From assembly GCA_018816335.1 (NCBI GenBank), contig JAHIVP010000027.1, forward strand, positions 1 to 40,471: DNA of 40,471 nt. Direction: 5' to 3'. Source of the DNA: Nanobdellota archaeon. GTDB taxonomy: Archaea; Nanobdellota; Nanobdellia; Pacearchaeales; GW2011-AR1. The translations under genes were made by a program, and so were the position numbers. Shown here piece by piece: positions 1 to 7,885 of this stretch. The notes beneath the pieces are model-generated. The model did no database searches. It saw only the letters and a list, made by a program, of their open reading frames with translations, and was not told the DNA's origin. Numbering within the stretch: the stretch's first letter is position 1; the number at the start of each line of letters is the position of its first letter.

Positions 1-141
1 ATGTGTTAGTGATCCTAATTGTGTTGGTGAGATTATTTGTGGTGATTTAATTGATAATGATGATGATGGAAGTGTGGATTGTGCTGATGATGATTGTTGT
101 TCTGATGATTTATGTGTTAGTGATCCTAATTGTGTTGGTGA
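1..141 (+). repeat. 30-bp exact coding repeat, period 111 bp
   Basis: Bases 1-30 recur exactly at 112-141, a period of 111 bp (37 codons). The array probably extends upstream of the window. Exact nucleotide identity points to recent duplication of a surface-protein module. Confidence 0.85.
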
Positions 142-919
142 TATGCCAGATATGTGTATTGATGATGGTGTTAAATGGAAAGATAGTAATAATCCACTAG
201 GAATTTCTACTGTTGATGGGAGTGGAAGTTCTGAGATTTGTAGACAAACTTCTGATGATGATAACTGGGTTGGTTATTGTTGTCCTGCTAATTTTGTTTG
301 TTTAATTGAAGATTCTAATGACCCAGATAGTTGTACAGAAGGGGTGGATTGTGGGTGTCAGTTGGTTGATGTAGTTGATCCAACTTGTGAAAGGAGATGT
401 GGTGAAATTACAGATCAACCTACTTGTGAAGATGTTCAACATGTTCTAGATTGTGGGATTATTCCTATTGAGCATACTTTTGTTAGAGCAGAGCTTTTGA
501 ATAATGTTTGGGATGGGATGGGATGTGGGTATACAGATGATGATTATCAAGTTCAGTGTGATTTAACTTGTGTATGGAATAGTGATGATGAAGAATGTGA
601 ATTTAATCGTAGAACATCATTTAGTCGTGGAGGAAATGATTATGAATGTAGGCATTCTATTGGAGCTATGGAAGATTGTATTGGTGTGACTAGACAGATA
701 GTTCAGAAAAGAGAATTATGGGATGTTACTAGTCCAAATTCAGCTAATCATTTTAAGGTAATTGACGACCAAGATATAATAGATGCAAATAGTTGGTGTA
801 GTGATACAACTATAAACTTTCTGTGTAGTTTTGGAACTAGGTTGAGTTTTTTTAGTTTGTTTAATTTAGTTGTTTCTGTTGGTGTTATTTTCTTGATTTA
901 TGTTTTTTGGAAAAAGTAA
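1..919 (+). CDS. Cys/Asp-rich surface protein, 5'-truncated by window edge
   Basis: The reading frame is open from base 2, so the gene begins upstream of the window; the ATG at 74 is internal. The visible part is rich in Cys, Asp and Asn, with a 37-residue module seen twice: each copy opens with CVSDPNCVG, and the segment between them is an acidic DNDDDG-type stretch like the calcium- or metal-binding repeats of secreted proteins. The last 25 residues are hydrophobic and end in WKK, consistent with a C-terminal membrane anchor with a short cytoplasmic tail. It is probably exported and anchored on the cell surface. The function is unknown. The next gene starts 32 bp downstream behind its own TATA box. 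Confidence 0.75.
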   Translation, partial: CVSDPNCVGEIICGDLIDNDDDGSVDCADDDCCSDDLCVSDPNCVGDMPDMCIDDGVKWKDSNNPLGISTVDGSGSSEICRQTSDDDNWVGYCCPANFVCLIEDSNDPDSCTEGVDCGCQLVDVVDPTCERRCGEITDQPTCEDVQHVLDCGIIPIEHTFVRAELLNNVWDGMGCGYTDDDYQVQCDLTCVWNSDDEECEFNRRTSFSRGGNDYECRHSIGAMEDCIGVTRQIVQKRELWDVTSPNSANHFKVIDDQDIIDANSWCSDTTINFLCSFGTRLSFFSLFNLVVSVGVIFLIYVFWKK

Positions 920-921
920 TG

Positions 922-930
922 TTTATATAA
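922..930 (+). promoter_or_regulatory. TATA box for the gene at 951
   Basis: TTTATATAA lies just after the upstream stop codon and ends 20 nt before the ATG at 951. At archaeal TATA-to-start spacing, transcription would begin at or very near the start codon, giving a leaderless mRNA. Confidence 0.6.
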
Positions 931-950
931 TAAGTAGAATATTATTCTTT

Positions 951-3692
951 ATGAAAAAAGAAGTGTTATTTTTGTTTTTAGTTATTATGTTAAGTTGGTC
1001 TGTTTTAGGATTTACAATTGGAAACTTGTCTCATTCTATTAAAACTGTTTATGTTCCTGGAGAAATAGTTGAAGGGTGGATTAATATAAGTTTGAGTGAT
1101 GAATCAGGAGATAGTGTTTTTTCAAATGGTAGTGGGAGTGTGACTTTGCAGGATTTTTTAGAGAGTCAGACAGGAGCTGTTTATACTTGTAATCCTGCTG
1201 ATTGTAAAAATAATTATGCTGCTAGTAATGGACAGGCTTCAAAAATATATTCTTTAGGAACTTCAGAAGAAAAATTATTTGGTGTTAAAATTAGTGGAAA
1301 TTTAAATGCTGTTGGAGAGCGTGTTAGTTTTAATATTACAAGTAATACAGGAAGTCATTGTTTTAGTCCGCTAATGATGGATATTTTAGATGATAATAAT
1401 ATTAATTGGATGCATGATGTTTTTTCAGATATGTTTTCTTGTTCTAGAAATAAAGGGTGTTTTAATGAAAGCGCTGTAATGACTGAATATGCTGTTGATG
1501 ATAAATTTTATTGTCAAAAAGTTTATTTGACTTCAAAAGGGAAACATAAACTTGGGGGGTTTGTGAAAAAAGGTGCTGGAGATTTTAGAAATTTAACTAT
1601 GGAATTAGTGGGGTTTCAGGATAGAGATACAATAAATAGTTGTCAATTGCCTTATTCAACTGAAGCTGGAAGTGAAGTTTCTTGTGTTGTTGATACTCCT
1701 GGATTAGAAACAGGAGATTATTATGTTTGTATTAAAGCTTCTACAACTACTACTCATAAAATTAGATCTGAAGAACAAGGGGAGAATTGTGGTTTTTATA
1801 ATAGAGCTGGATTTTCTGGAACATACTTAAAGGATTATGATTTATTTGTTGAAGGAGCAAAATATTCTACATTAGGAACTTATAGATATAATGAAACAAT
1901 TTACAATAGTCAGAATACTGGAACTTTTCAAACATATGTTGAGGATTTCTTGGCTTCAAAATATACAAGTGGATGTGATAGTGGGTGTGTTTTTCCAATT
2001 AATTTAATTTCTTATGTTACACAAGATGTTGTTATTTCAAATATGGAATTTAGTTATACTGAAGTTGGTGGTGCTCCTCCTGCTCCTGAATCTATGATTT
2101 ATGATATAACAAAAAGTGTTCCAACAATGAATTCAGAATATATTAAATTAGATTTAGAAAAAGCTGGTTTTAAAGTTCCGTCGAGTTATGGGAATCATAC
2201 TTTAACAATTAGTTTAGGAGGAACTACTGTTGTTAGTCAATCAATTGAAGTTAAGAAATTTTTGGGAATTGAAAGAGTTACTCCAAATTTAGTTCCTGCT
2301 GCTTATCCTATTGAGTTTAGTGTAATTGTTAGTAATCCTGATAATAAAACAATCTCAAGTTATAAGTGGATTTTTGGGGATGGGAGTGCTGCTGAAACAA
2401 CTACAACAAATAAGGTTACTCATACTTATTCTAATGTAACTAGTTATGTTATGAATATTAGTATAACTTATGATAATGAAACAGAATCTAAATTATTTAC
2501 AATTAGTGGAGAAAATCCTCAGGATTTTGCAAACTCTACTTTGACTGCTTATATTGCTGATGTTAATGCTTTAGAAACAAGTGTTACAGCGATTCCTGCT
2601 TATTATAGAGAGTATGTTAAGGCAGAGTTGGATATTGATGATTTGAAAACTAGTTTAACAAGTTTGAAAACTAAATTTGAACAAGCTGCTAGTGATGATG
2701 AGTTTGTTAAAGTAATGGATGGCTTGCTTGGCTTGAATATTCCTCATGGTTTTTCTGCAGCTGAAAAAGGAAGTTTAATTATCTTACCTCATAAAGATAT
2801 TAATTTAAATTATCTAGATACTTTAGGGGCAGGGACTTATGATTCAAATAAGGGAGATAATTATAAAGAGGGAATAGCTGCTTGGAATGAAGATAATGCT
2901 GATTTGTATTTAGATTATGAAATTATTAGAGGGTACTGGGATGATGAAGATAAGGCTCTTGTTAGTGTATTTAATGTAAGAATTATTCCTAAATCTGGAA
3001 GTACATTTACTGGTTATAATTATTTAGTTTTGGAAATTCCTTCCTCTGCAGCTTATGTTCAGGGAGGATATACACTTAGGGGTGAAGAAATTTTTACAGG
3101 ATTAACATTTTCTGATTTTGGATTGAAAAATATTAACATAGCTTATCCAGGAGAAAAAGATCCTAATAATTTTAAGACTTATCTTTCTCCTGAGTTTAGA
3201 GATTTATCATTGGTATTAGATGTTGAAGATTGTGATTATGATGGAAGTTGTGAAGAGGGAGAAGATTGGAAAAATTGTAGGAGTGATTGTAAACCTTGGG
3301 GTTGGACAATATTCTGGGTTATTTTATTATTGATTATTGGATTTGTACTTTATGCTTTTTTAGCGTGGTGGTATGATCATAAATATGAAACTCATTTGTT
3401 TAAGAATAAGAATGATATTTATAATATTTCTAATTTTATAATAAATGGTAAGAATCACATGATGAGTAAATCTGAGATACATCAAAAGTTGAAGCAATCA
3501 GGATGGAGTGGAGAACAGATTAATTATGCATTTAAGAAAATTGAAGGATTGAATACTGGAATGTGGAATCCATTTAATTATTTAGAGAAGAAAAAGATTC
3601 AAGATGTGGGGATTATTAGAACTCCTCCTAAACCTCTTACTTCATTGAGGCCTAGAAAAATTTTAAAAGGGGGATTTCCTTTGAAGAGATAG
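951..3692 (+). CDS. Large secreted membrane-anchored protein with PKD-like domain
   Basis: This 913-residue protein has an N-terminal signal peptide (MKKEVLFLFLVIMLSWSVLG), a long extracytoplasmic region, one transmembrane helix near residues 783-808 and a cytoplasmic tail of about 105 residues. A PKD-like domain lies near residues 440-525 (WIFGDG followed by VTHTY). Just before the helix is a Cys/Asp cluster. The tail contains a helical SKSEIHQKLKQSGWSGEQI segment near 838, of a type seen in other predicted DPANN membrane proteins. The ATG at 951 is chosen over the one at 900 because 900 lies inside the upstream gene and before the TATA box. The stop directly abuts the GTPase ATG (0 bp). The role is unknown; adhesion or cell-envelope function is an inference. 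Confidence 0.8.
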   Translation: MKKEVLFLFLVIMLSWSVLGFTIGNLSHSIKTVYVPGEIVEGWINISLSDESGDSVFSNGSGSVTLQDFLESQTGAVYTCNPADCKNNYAASNGQASKIYSLGTSEEKLFGVKISGNLNAVGERVSFNITSNTGSHCFSPLMMDILDDNNINWMHDVFSDMFSCSRNKGCFNESAVMTEYAVDDKFYCQKVYLTSKGKHKLGGFVKKGAGDFRNLTMELVGFQDRDTINSCQLPYSTEAGSEVSCVVDTPGLETGDYYVCIKASTTTTHKIRSEEQGENCGFYNRAGFSGTYLKDYDLFVEGAKYSTLGTYRYNETIYNSQNTGTFQTYVEDFLASKYTSGCDSGCVFPINLISYVTQDVVISNMEFSYTEVGGAPPAPESMIYDITKSVPTMNSEYIKLDLEKAGFKVPSSYGNHTLTISLGGTTVVSQSIEVKKFLGIERVTPNLVPAAYPIEFSVIVSNPDNKTISSYKWIFGDGSAAETTTTNKVTHTYSNVTSYVMNISITYDNETESKLFTISGENPQDFANSTLTAYIADVNALETSVTAIPAYYREYVKAELDIDDLKTSLTSLKTKFEQAASDDEFVKVMDGLLGLNIPHGFSAAEKGSLIILPHKDINLNYLDTLGAGTYDSNKGDNYKEGIAAWNEDNADLYLDYEIIRGYWDDEDKALVSVFNVRIIPKSGSTFTGYNYLVLEIPSSAAYVQGGYTLRGEEIFTGLTFSDFGLKNINIAYPGEKDPNNFKTYLSPEFRDLSLVLDVEDCDYDGSCEEGEDWKNCRSDCKPWGWTIFWVILLLIIGFVLYAFLAWWYDHKYETHLFKNKNDIYNISNFIINGKNHMMSKSEIHQKLKQSGWSGEQINYAFKKIEGLNTGMWNPFNYLEKKKIQDVGIIRTPPKPLTSLRPRKILKGGFPLKR

Positions 3693-4334
3693 ATGGTATT
3701 TGGAAAAATTAAAGGGTTTTTTGGAAGAATGTTTTCTGGGTTATTTGGAAAACAAAAAGAATTTAGTTTGGGATTTTATGGGCCACCAAATGCAGGTAAG
3801 ACTTCTTTAGCAAATAGAATTTGTAAAGATTGGACAGGAGAAGAGATGGGAAGTGTTAGTAAGATTCCTCATGAGACTAGGTCTGTTCAATTTAAGGAAA
3901 AGGTTGATATTGATTATAATGGAAAGAAATTAGAAATGAAAATTATAGATACACCTGGAATTGCTACAAAAATTGATTATGAAGATTTTTTGAAGTTTGG
4001 GATGAAAAAAAAAGATTCACAGAAAAGAGCTAAGGAAGCTACACAAGGTGTTATTGATTCTATTAAATGGCTTGATGATGTTAATGCTGTTGTAGTTGTT
4101 GTTGATTCAACTATGAATCCTTATTCACAAGTTAATATAACAATTGTTGGGAATTTGGTTGCGAGAAAAATTCCTGTATTAGTTGTAGGGAATAAAACAG
4201 ATTTAAGAAAATCAGATATGAAAAGATTAGAAAGTGCTTTTCCTGAATATGATGTTATTGGAATTTCAGCAAAGTTTGGGAAAGGTATGGATAAATTTTA
4301 TGATGCTTTGTTTAAGCTAGCTAATAAAGTATAA
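3693..4334 (+). CDS. Era-like GTP-binding protein
   Basis: A 213-residue small GTPase. The G1 P-loop GPPNAGKTS is near residue 30, G3 DTPG at 86-89, G4 NKTD at about 167-170 and a G5-like SAK near 192. The N-terminus is a short basic-hydrophobic stretch (GFFGRMFSGLFGKQ) that could form an amphipathic membrane or RNA contact. It lies 5 bp upstream of a DUF2073 gene, with a zinc-ribbon gene following; this GTPase/DUF2073/zinc-ribbon set is a recurrent archaeal neighbourhood (established knowledge). Era relatives bind RNA or ribosomes, so an RNA-related role is plausible here but is inference. The start immediately follows the previous stop codon. Confidence 0.9.
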   Translation: MVFGKIKGFFGRMFSGLFGKQKEFSLGFYGPPNAGKTSLANRICKDWTGEEMGSVSKIPHETRSVQFKEKVDIDYNGKKLEMKIIDTPGIATKIDYEDFLKFGMKKKDSQKRAKEATQGVIDSIKWLDDVNAVVVVVDSTMNPYSQVNITIVGNLVARKIPVLVVGNKTDLRKSDMKRLESAFPEYDVIGISAKFGKGMDKFYDALFKLANKV

Positions 4335-4339
4335 AAACA

Positions 4340-4735
4340 ATGGGAAAGAAAAGTAAAAGAGGAGATATAACATTAAGTTTTATTCCTTATAGTGATATTG
4401 AAAAACTTGATTCTGTTTATAGGGTTAAGAAAATTTTAGATATGACTTTGAAGAATCAGATTGTTATTTTGCAAGGTAGGTTAGAGCCTGAAGAAGAAAC
4501 TTCTTTGATACAGAGCACAATGGCTTTGGTTGGAAGAATAAAAAATTTTAAAGGTATTGAGATTGCTGTTATAAATCCTGGGAAAGAATCTCAAGGATTT
4601 ATTAGTAAAATTAAGTTTGGTATTGCTAGAGCTTTGGTTGGGCAGAGAGATGCTTTGACAATTGTTGGGCCTGCTTCTCTTGTTAAGGAAATTAAGAGAG
4701 ATCCTAAGAAAATTGATTTGATGCTTAAGCGCTAG
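4340..4735 (+). CDS. DUF2073 family protein
   Basis: A 131-residue archaeal protein matching DUF2073 in length and pattern: an early LSFIPYSDIE, a central ILQGRLEPEEET, then a GI-type hydrophobic strand, and a basic C-terminus (DLMLKR). It has no signal peptide and no membrane helix. It follows the GTPase by 5 bp, so the two are almost certainly co-transcribed. No biochemical function is established; the conserved pairing suggests it acts with the GTPase, perhaps as a regulator or adaptor. Its stop codon lies in the loop of a strong hairpin (4724-4745). Confidence 0.88.
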   Translation: MGKKSKRGDITLSFIPYSDIEKLDSVYRVKKILDMTLKNQIVILQGRLEPEEETSLIQSTMALVGRIKNFKGIEIAVINPGKESQGFISKIKFGIARALVGQRDALTIVGPASLVKEIKRDPKKIDLMLKR

Positions 4736-4745
4736 CGCGCTTAAG
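4724..4745 (+). terminator. Perfect 9-bp hairpin over the DUF2073 stop codon
   Basis: CTTAAGCGC and GCGCTTAAG pair perfectly around a 4-nt loop TAGC that contains the TAG stop. It is a candidate termination or 3'-end stability element. No U-tract follows directly. Confidence 0.55.
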
Positions 4746-4746
4746 A

Positions 4747-4807
4747 AGATTCTATCTTTACCTCCAAATCCCGAAGAGGGACCCTTATAATTTAATCAAT
4801 AGAATCT
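4747..4807 (+). other. Nine-bp inverted repeat enclosing a small hairpin
   Basis: AGATTCTAT (4747-4755) and ATAGAATCT (4799-4807) are perfect complements. Between them are TTTACCTCC (4757-4765) and a TCCC/GGGA mini-stem. This could be structured RNA in the long 4736-5023 gap. TTTACCTCC is also complementary over 9 bases to GGAGGTAAA at the ribosome binding site of the next gene (5010-5018). Confidence 0.4.
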
Positions 4808-4835
4808 GTTGAAGAGATGAAGTGTTAAGAGATAT

Positions 4836-4892
4836 CCCCTGCAAAATCCGTTCGCTTTACTCACTTTCCCATTTTGCACCCTTAATTTATTA
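4836..4892 (+). repeat. Group I C-rich hairpin element, copy A
   Basis: The stem TGCAAAAT (4840-4847) / ATTTTGCA (4871-4878) is perfect over 8 bp. The loop begins CCGTTCGC and ends CTTTCCC, and a TAATTTATTA tail follows. TGTTAAGA occurs on both sides (4823-4830 and 4905-4912). It matches copies near 13600 and 22306. Confidence 0.55.
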
Positions 4893-4945
4893 TGTATGAA
4901 AAATTGTTAAGATATTACAACTGGATTATTGGTTAGAACTGTAAA

Positions 4946-5022
4946 GGAGGTTTATCCATAACATTTATTAATAAATAATTCTAGATATAACTATGGCAAG
5001 AAAAGTTTGGGAGGTAAACTAA
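4946..5022 (+). promoter_or_regulatory. Extra Shine-Dalgarno and nine-codon mini-ORF upstream of ATT-start gene
   Basis: A GGAGGT at 4946-4951 has no ATG at usable distance; an ATA at 4958 would open only a six-codon frame. A separate mini-ORF (MARKVWEVN, 4993-5022) ends with TAA one base before the proposed ATT start at 5024 and overlaps its ribosome binding site. Either could be a translated leader; chance occurrence is not excluded. Confidence 0.3.
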
Positions 5023-5023
5023 A

Positions 5024-5458
5024 ATTCCACACCAATGTGTACACTGTTCAGAAATATATGCAGATGCTTCAAAAGAATTATTAGAAGGTTGTAGCTGTGG
5101 TGGTCGTTTTTTCTATTATATTAAACAAGAAAAAGCAGATAAACTGAAAAATTCTCCGCTTATTGAACTAGAAGAAAAAGATAAGAAACAGGTTGAGAAA
5201 GATGTTAGAGAGATGATTGGGGAAGAAGATGAAGAAGTTCCTATTGTTTTAGATTTAGAATCTGTTAGAATATTAGAGCCTGGAAAGTATGAGATTGACA
5301 TATCAAGAGTTTTTGATACTAATAGGCCTGTTGTGTATAAGTTGCAAGAAGGAAAGTATATTATAGATTTATCTTCAACAATAAAAGGTAGTTTGAAGGA
5401 GTTGAAAAACAAAATCAGAAAACCAGTTGCAAAAAAAAGAGGAAAGAAAAAGAGATAA
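5024..5458 (+). CDS. Zinc-ribbon protein (DUF2072-like), apparent ATT start
   Basis: Translating from ATT at 5024 gives 144 residues that begin (M/I)PHQCVHCSEIY and continue with GCSCGG, forming a CxxC...CxC zinc ribbon. A negatively charged middle and a basic tail (KKRGKKKR) follow. Archaeal proteins of this type begin MPHQCVxCG, so homology places the start exactly on this ATT. An in-frame TAA sits 9 nt upstream, and the only downstream in-frame ATG (5213) would delete the whole ribbon. The strong ribbon binding site GGAGGT ends 8 nt before ATT. The family neighbours Era-like GTPase and DUF2073 genes in archaea, as here. The stop overlaps the CCA gene start (TAATG). The alternative is a sequencing or assembly error of an ATG. 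Confidence 0.8.
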   Translation: MPHQCVHCSEIYADASKELLEGCSCGGRFFYYIKQEKADKLKNSPLIELEEKDKKQVEKDVREMIGEEDEEVPIVLDLESVRILEPGKYEIDISRVFDTNRPVVYKLQEGKYIIDLSSTIKGSLKELKNKIRKPVAKKRGKKKR

Positions 5459-6711
5459 TGAAGTTAAAAGAAGTTCTTGAAAAAGAAATCTCAAAGATAA
5501 GTTTAGATGAGATTGAATTAGAAAAAATAAATGGATATACAGATTTTATAGTCGAGAGTTTGAAGAAAAATTTAAAGAAAAAGAAAATTAAGGCAGATGT
5601 TTTTGTTGGAGGAAGTTTAGCTAAAAATACCTTAATTGATAAAAAAGTTCAGGATGTTGATGTTTTTGTGAGATTTTCTAAGAGTGAAGATATTGAAAAG
5701 CTTAATTCTTGTTTTAATGGAATAAGTGGGAAGTTAGAAAAGATTCATGGAAGTAGAGATTATTTTAAATTAAAATTTAAAGAGGTTATTTTTGAAATTG
5801 TTCCTGTTTTGAAAATTTCTAATCCTGAGAAAGCTGAGAATATTACTGACCTTAGTTATTTTCATGTTTCTTATGTTATGAAATCTATTAAGAAAAATCC
5901 TAAGCTTGGAAATGAGATTAAGTTAGCTAAGAGTTTTTGTCATGGGCAAAGGTGTTATGGTGCTGAGAGTTATATTCGTGGATTTAGTGGATATGGATTA
6001 GAGCTATTGATTATACATTATGGAAGTTTTGAGAAATTTATTAAAGCTATGATAAAGACTTTGGGAAAAATAGTTATTGATCCTTCAAAGTTTTATAAAA
6101 ATAAAGATGATGTTTACATGAATATGAATGAAGCTAAGCTTGAATCTCCGATTGTTTTTGTTGACCCTACATTTAAACAAAGAAATGCACTTGCTGCTTT
6201 AAGCCAGGAAACTTTTTCTAGGTTTAAGATTGCTTGTAAGAAGTTTTTGAAAAGTCCTAGTTTGAAATATTTTGAGATTGATGAGATTGATGAAAATAAG
6301 TTATTTGATTTTGCTAAAAAAAGGAAATTGGAATTCTTGAAATTGAAAATAAAGACAGATAGGCAGGAAGGAGATATTGCTGGAACAAAATTACATAAGT
6401 TTTATAGGTTTTTAATTAATAAGATTGAGAAATATTTTGATGTTGTTAAAAAAGAATTTGTTTATAATGATAAAAAAGAAGCTGAGATTTATTTTGTTTT
6501 GAAATCTAGAAAAGAGATTGTAGTGAATGGGCCTCCTAAAAGATTGGAGATTAGGGTTAAGGATTTTAAGAAAAAATGGAAGAATGCTAAAGTTAAGAAT
6601 GGGGTTTTTTATGCTAAAGAGAAAGTTAATTTTTCTGGGAAGAAATATGTTGATGTTTTGAAGAAGAAATATAAGAATGTTATTAAGGAAATGGGGGGTG
6701 GTTGGGGTTGA
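5458..6711 (+). CDS. cca: CCA-adding enzyme, archaeal class I tRNA nucleotidyltransferase
   Basis: At 417 residues it is slightly shorter than typical archaeal enzymes. The nucleotidyltransferase signature GGSLAKNT, followed by DVDVFVRF, is near residues 48-77 and supplies the GS motif and the metal-binding Asp pair. A third acidic strand follows (FEIVPVLK). The middle region (YIRGFSGYGLELLIIHYG) matches the archaeal central domain. It adds or repairs the 3'-terminal CCA of tRNAs in the cytoplasm, using CTP and ATP without a nucleic-acid template. The start overlaps the zinc-ribbon stop as TAATG, implying translational coupling. It ends convergently with the gene at 6728. Confidence 0.93.
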   Translation: MKLKEVLEKEISKISLDEIELEKINGYTDFIVESLKKNLKKKKIKADVFVGGSLAKNTLIDKKVQDVDVFVRFSKSEDIEKLNSCFNGISGKLEKIHGSRDYFKLKFKEVIFEIVPVLKISNPEKAENITDLSYFHVSYVMKSIKKNPKLGNEIKLAKSFCHGQRCYGAESYIRGFSGYGLELLIIHYGSFEKFIKAMIKTLGKIVIDPSKFYKNKDDVYMNMNEAKLESPIVFVDPTFKQRNALAALSQETFSRFKIACKKFLKSPSLKYFEIDEIDENKLFDFAKKRKLEFLKLKIKTDRQEGDIAGTKLHKFYRFLINKIEKYFDVVKKEFVYNDKKEAEIYFVLKSRKEIVVNGPPKRLEIRVKDFKKKWKNAKVKNGVFYAKEKVNFSGKKYVDVLKKKYKNVIKEMGGGWG

Positions 6712-6727
6712 GGTTTAAGGAGTATGT

Positions 6728-6748
6728 CTAAGAATCTCTTATTCTTAG
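6728..6748. terminator. Perfect 8-bp hairpin between convergent genes
   Basis: CTAAGAAT (6728-6735) and ATTCTTAG (6741-6748) pair around a CTCTT loop. It lies at the 3' ends of the convergent CCA gene and the minus-strand gene, and includes that gene's TAG stop. It could serve as a bidirectional terminator. Confidence 0.5.
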
Positions 6749-7105
6749 GGATTGTTCAACTTGTTCTCTTGATCTATAGATAGGGGGGTTTCTAGAATAA
6801 AGTAGACCCTGTGTATATGTCTTAGATTTCAAAATTTGGTCTTGTTGTGAATTTGTTGAAATTACTGGCCTTTTAAGATACCAAACAAAAGTTCCCTCTG
6901 GGATTATAAGATGTACTTGATCTTCGGCTGTTATGAATAATGTATCTGCTTGAGGATGGATATGGTTTAGTGTTCCTGAAACATCTAGTCCTAAAGCTCT
7001 CCCATCATGATCAATATGTCTTGAAGTTGTATTTCCTATCTTTGTGACTACCACCACTCTATGAGGTATTGATATCTTAATTTGTTCAGTTGATTTTTTT
7101 CCCAT
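6728..7105 (-). CDS. Unknown small protein downstream of TrmB
   Basis: A 125-residue soluble protein that I do not recognise. It starts MGKKSTEQIK and is mostly β-strand-like (RVVVVTKIG, LFITAEDQVHLIIPEGTF), with several His residues (RHIDHDG, NHIHPQAD) that could bind metal or form a cupin-like barrel; that is only a resemblance. The C-terminus is rich in Arg and Gln. It follows the TrmB stop by 2 bp, so it is the last gene of a three-gene operon. Its residues and codons are more varied than those of neighbouring genes. It may be a ligand-binding or effector partner of the regulator, which is inference from position only. Confidence 0.65.
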   Translation of the reverse strand: MGKKSTEQIKISIPHRVVVVTKIGNTTSRHIDHDGRALGLDVSGTLNHIHPQADTLFITAEDQVHLIIPEGTFVWYLKRPVISTNSQQDQILKSKTYTQGLLYSRNPPIYRSREQVEQSLRIRDS

Positions 7106-7107
7106 TT

Positions 7108-7884
7108 TTATCTAACAAATTTATCATACATTTCTGAGAATGATTGGACAAAGAAAGGTGAGTTTAACCAAATTCCTATGTCTTGGTCGTCTTGACTTGA
7201 ATTTGTGATTAGGAATAAAATTTCTCTTTTGTCTGCTATAAAAAACTTAGCTTTTTGTTCTGTTTTTATTGCTCTTAATCCAAACTTATCATTAATTCTT
7301 TTTATTTCTGAATCTTCTCCATTTAAATAAACTTTTGTTTTAACTTTTGATTTTGTTAATTTATCTATCATGTTTTTGAATATTCTTGATTTTTCTAGGA
7401 AGTCTGAAGTTGAAGTTGCTATAATTGCTTCTTGTTTTGCTGTGTCTACTACTTCTTTAATTTGGTCAATTATGTTTTGCTTTCCTTTTACAGATGCTGA
7501 AAGTGTAGATTGTTTTATTGGGTCAAATTTTGAGTTATGTAATTCTTGTAATTCTACATATTCTGGATATTCTTTTAAGTTAGCTAACATCTTAACTTTT
7601 TCACTTGCTTCTTTCATAACATTTGTTTTTAGTTTTTCTACAACTGATTCTGGTTTTACTGAGATATATTTAACTGGCTTTCCTATTTTTGAAATTGCAA
7701 ATCCTCTTTTTTCTAAACTTTCTAAAACATCATATGTTCTTGATCTTGGAACTCCTGAAATTTCTGCTATTTCTCCTGCAGATGCTATTCCTTTTGAAAT
7801 CAAGGCTAACCAAACTTTAGTTTCATAAATATTAAGACCAAAATAGTCTTTTATTTTTTTTATTAGTTCTTGTTTGAATATCAT
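7108..7884 (-). CDS. TrmB-family transcriptional regulator
   Basis: A 258-residue protein. Residues about 10-75 form a winged helix-turn-helix of TrmB type (ETKVWLALISKG, then AGEIAEISGVPRSRTYDVLE). A coiled linker follows, and a C-terminal effector domain has strands such as EAIIATSTSDFLEK and REILFLITNS. TrmB proteins usually sense sugars or metabolites and repress or activate nearby promoters. Only two unknown small genes share its operon, so the target is unclear and autoregulation is possible. It starts one base after the stop of the upstream gene and ends 2 bp before the next, so all three are co-transcribed. Confidence 0.88.
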   Translation of the reverse strand: MIFKQELIKKIKDYFGLNIYETKVWLALISKGIASAGEIAEISGVPRSRTYDVLESLEKRGFAISKIGKPVKYISVKPESVVEKLKTNVMKEASEKVKMLANLKEYPEYVELQELHNSKFDPIKQSTLSASVKGKQNIIDQIKEVVDTAKQEAIIATSTSDFLEKSRIFKNMIDKLTKSKVKTKVYLNGEDSEIKRINDKFGLRAIKTEQKAKFFIADKREILFLITNSSQDDQDIGIWLNSPFFVQSFSEMYDKFVR

Positions 7885-7885
7885 T

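Noticed and set aside
5213-5458. Zinc-ribbon gene starting at the ATG 5213
   Set aside because: It would remove the complete CxxC...CxC ribbon and leave a strong ribosome binding site and conserved coding sequence unexplained.
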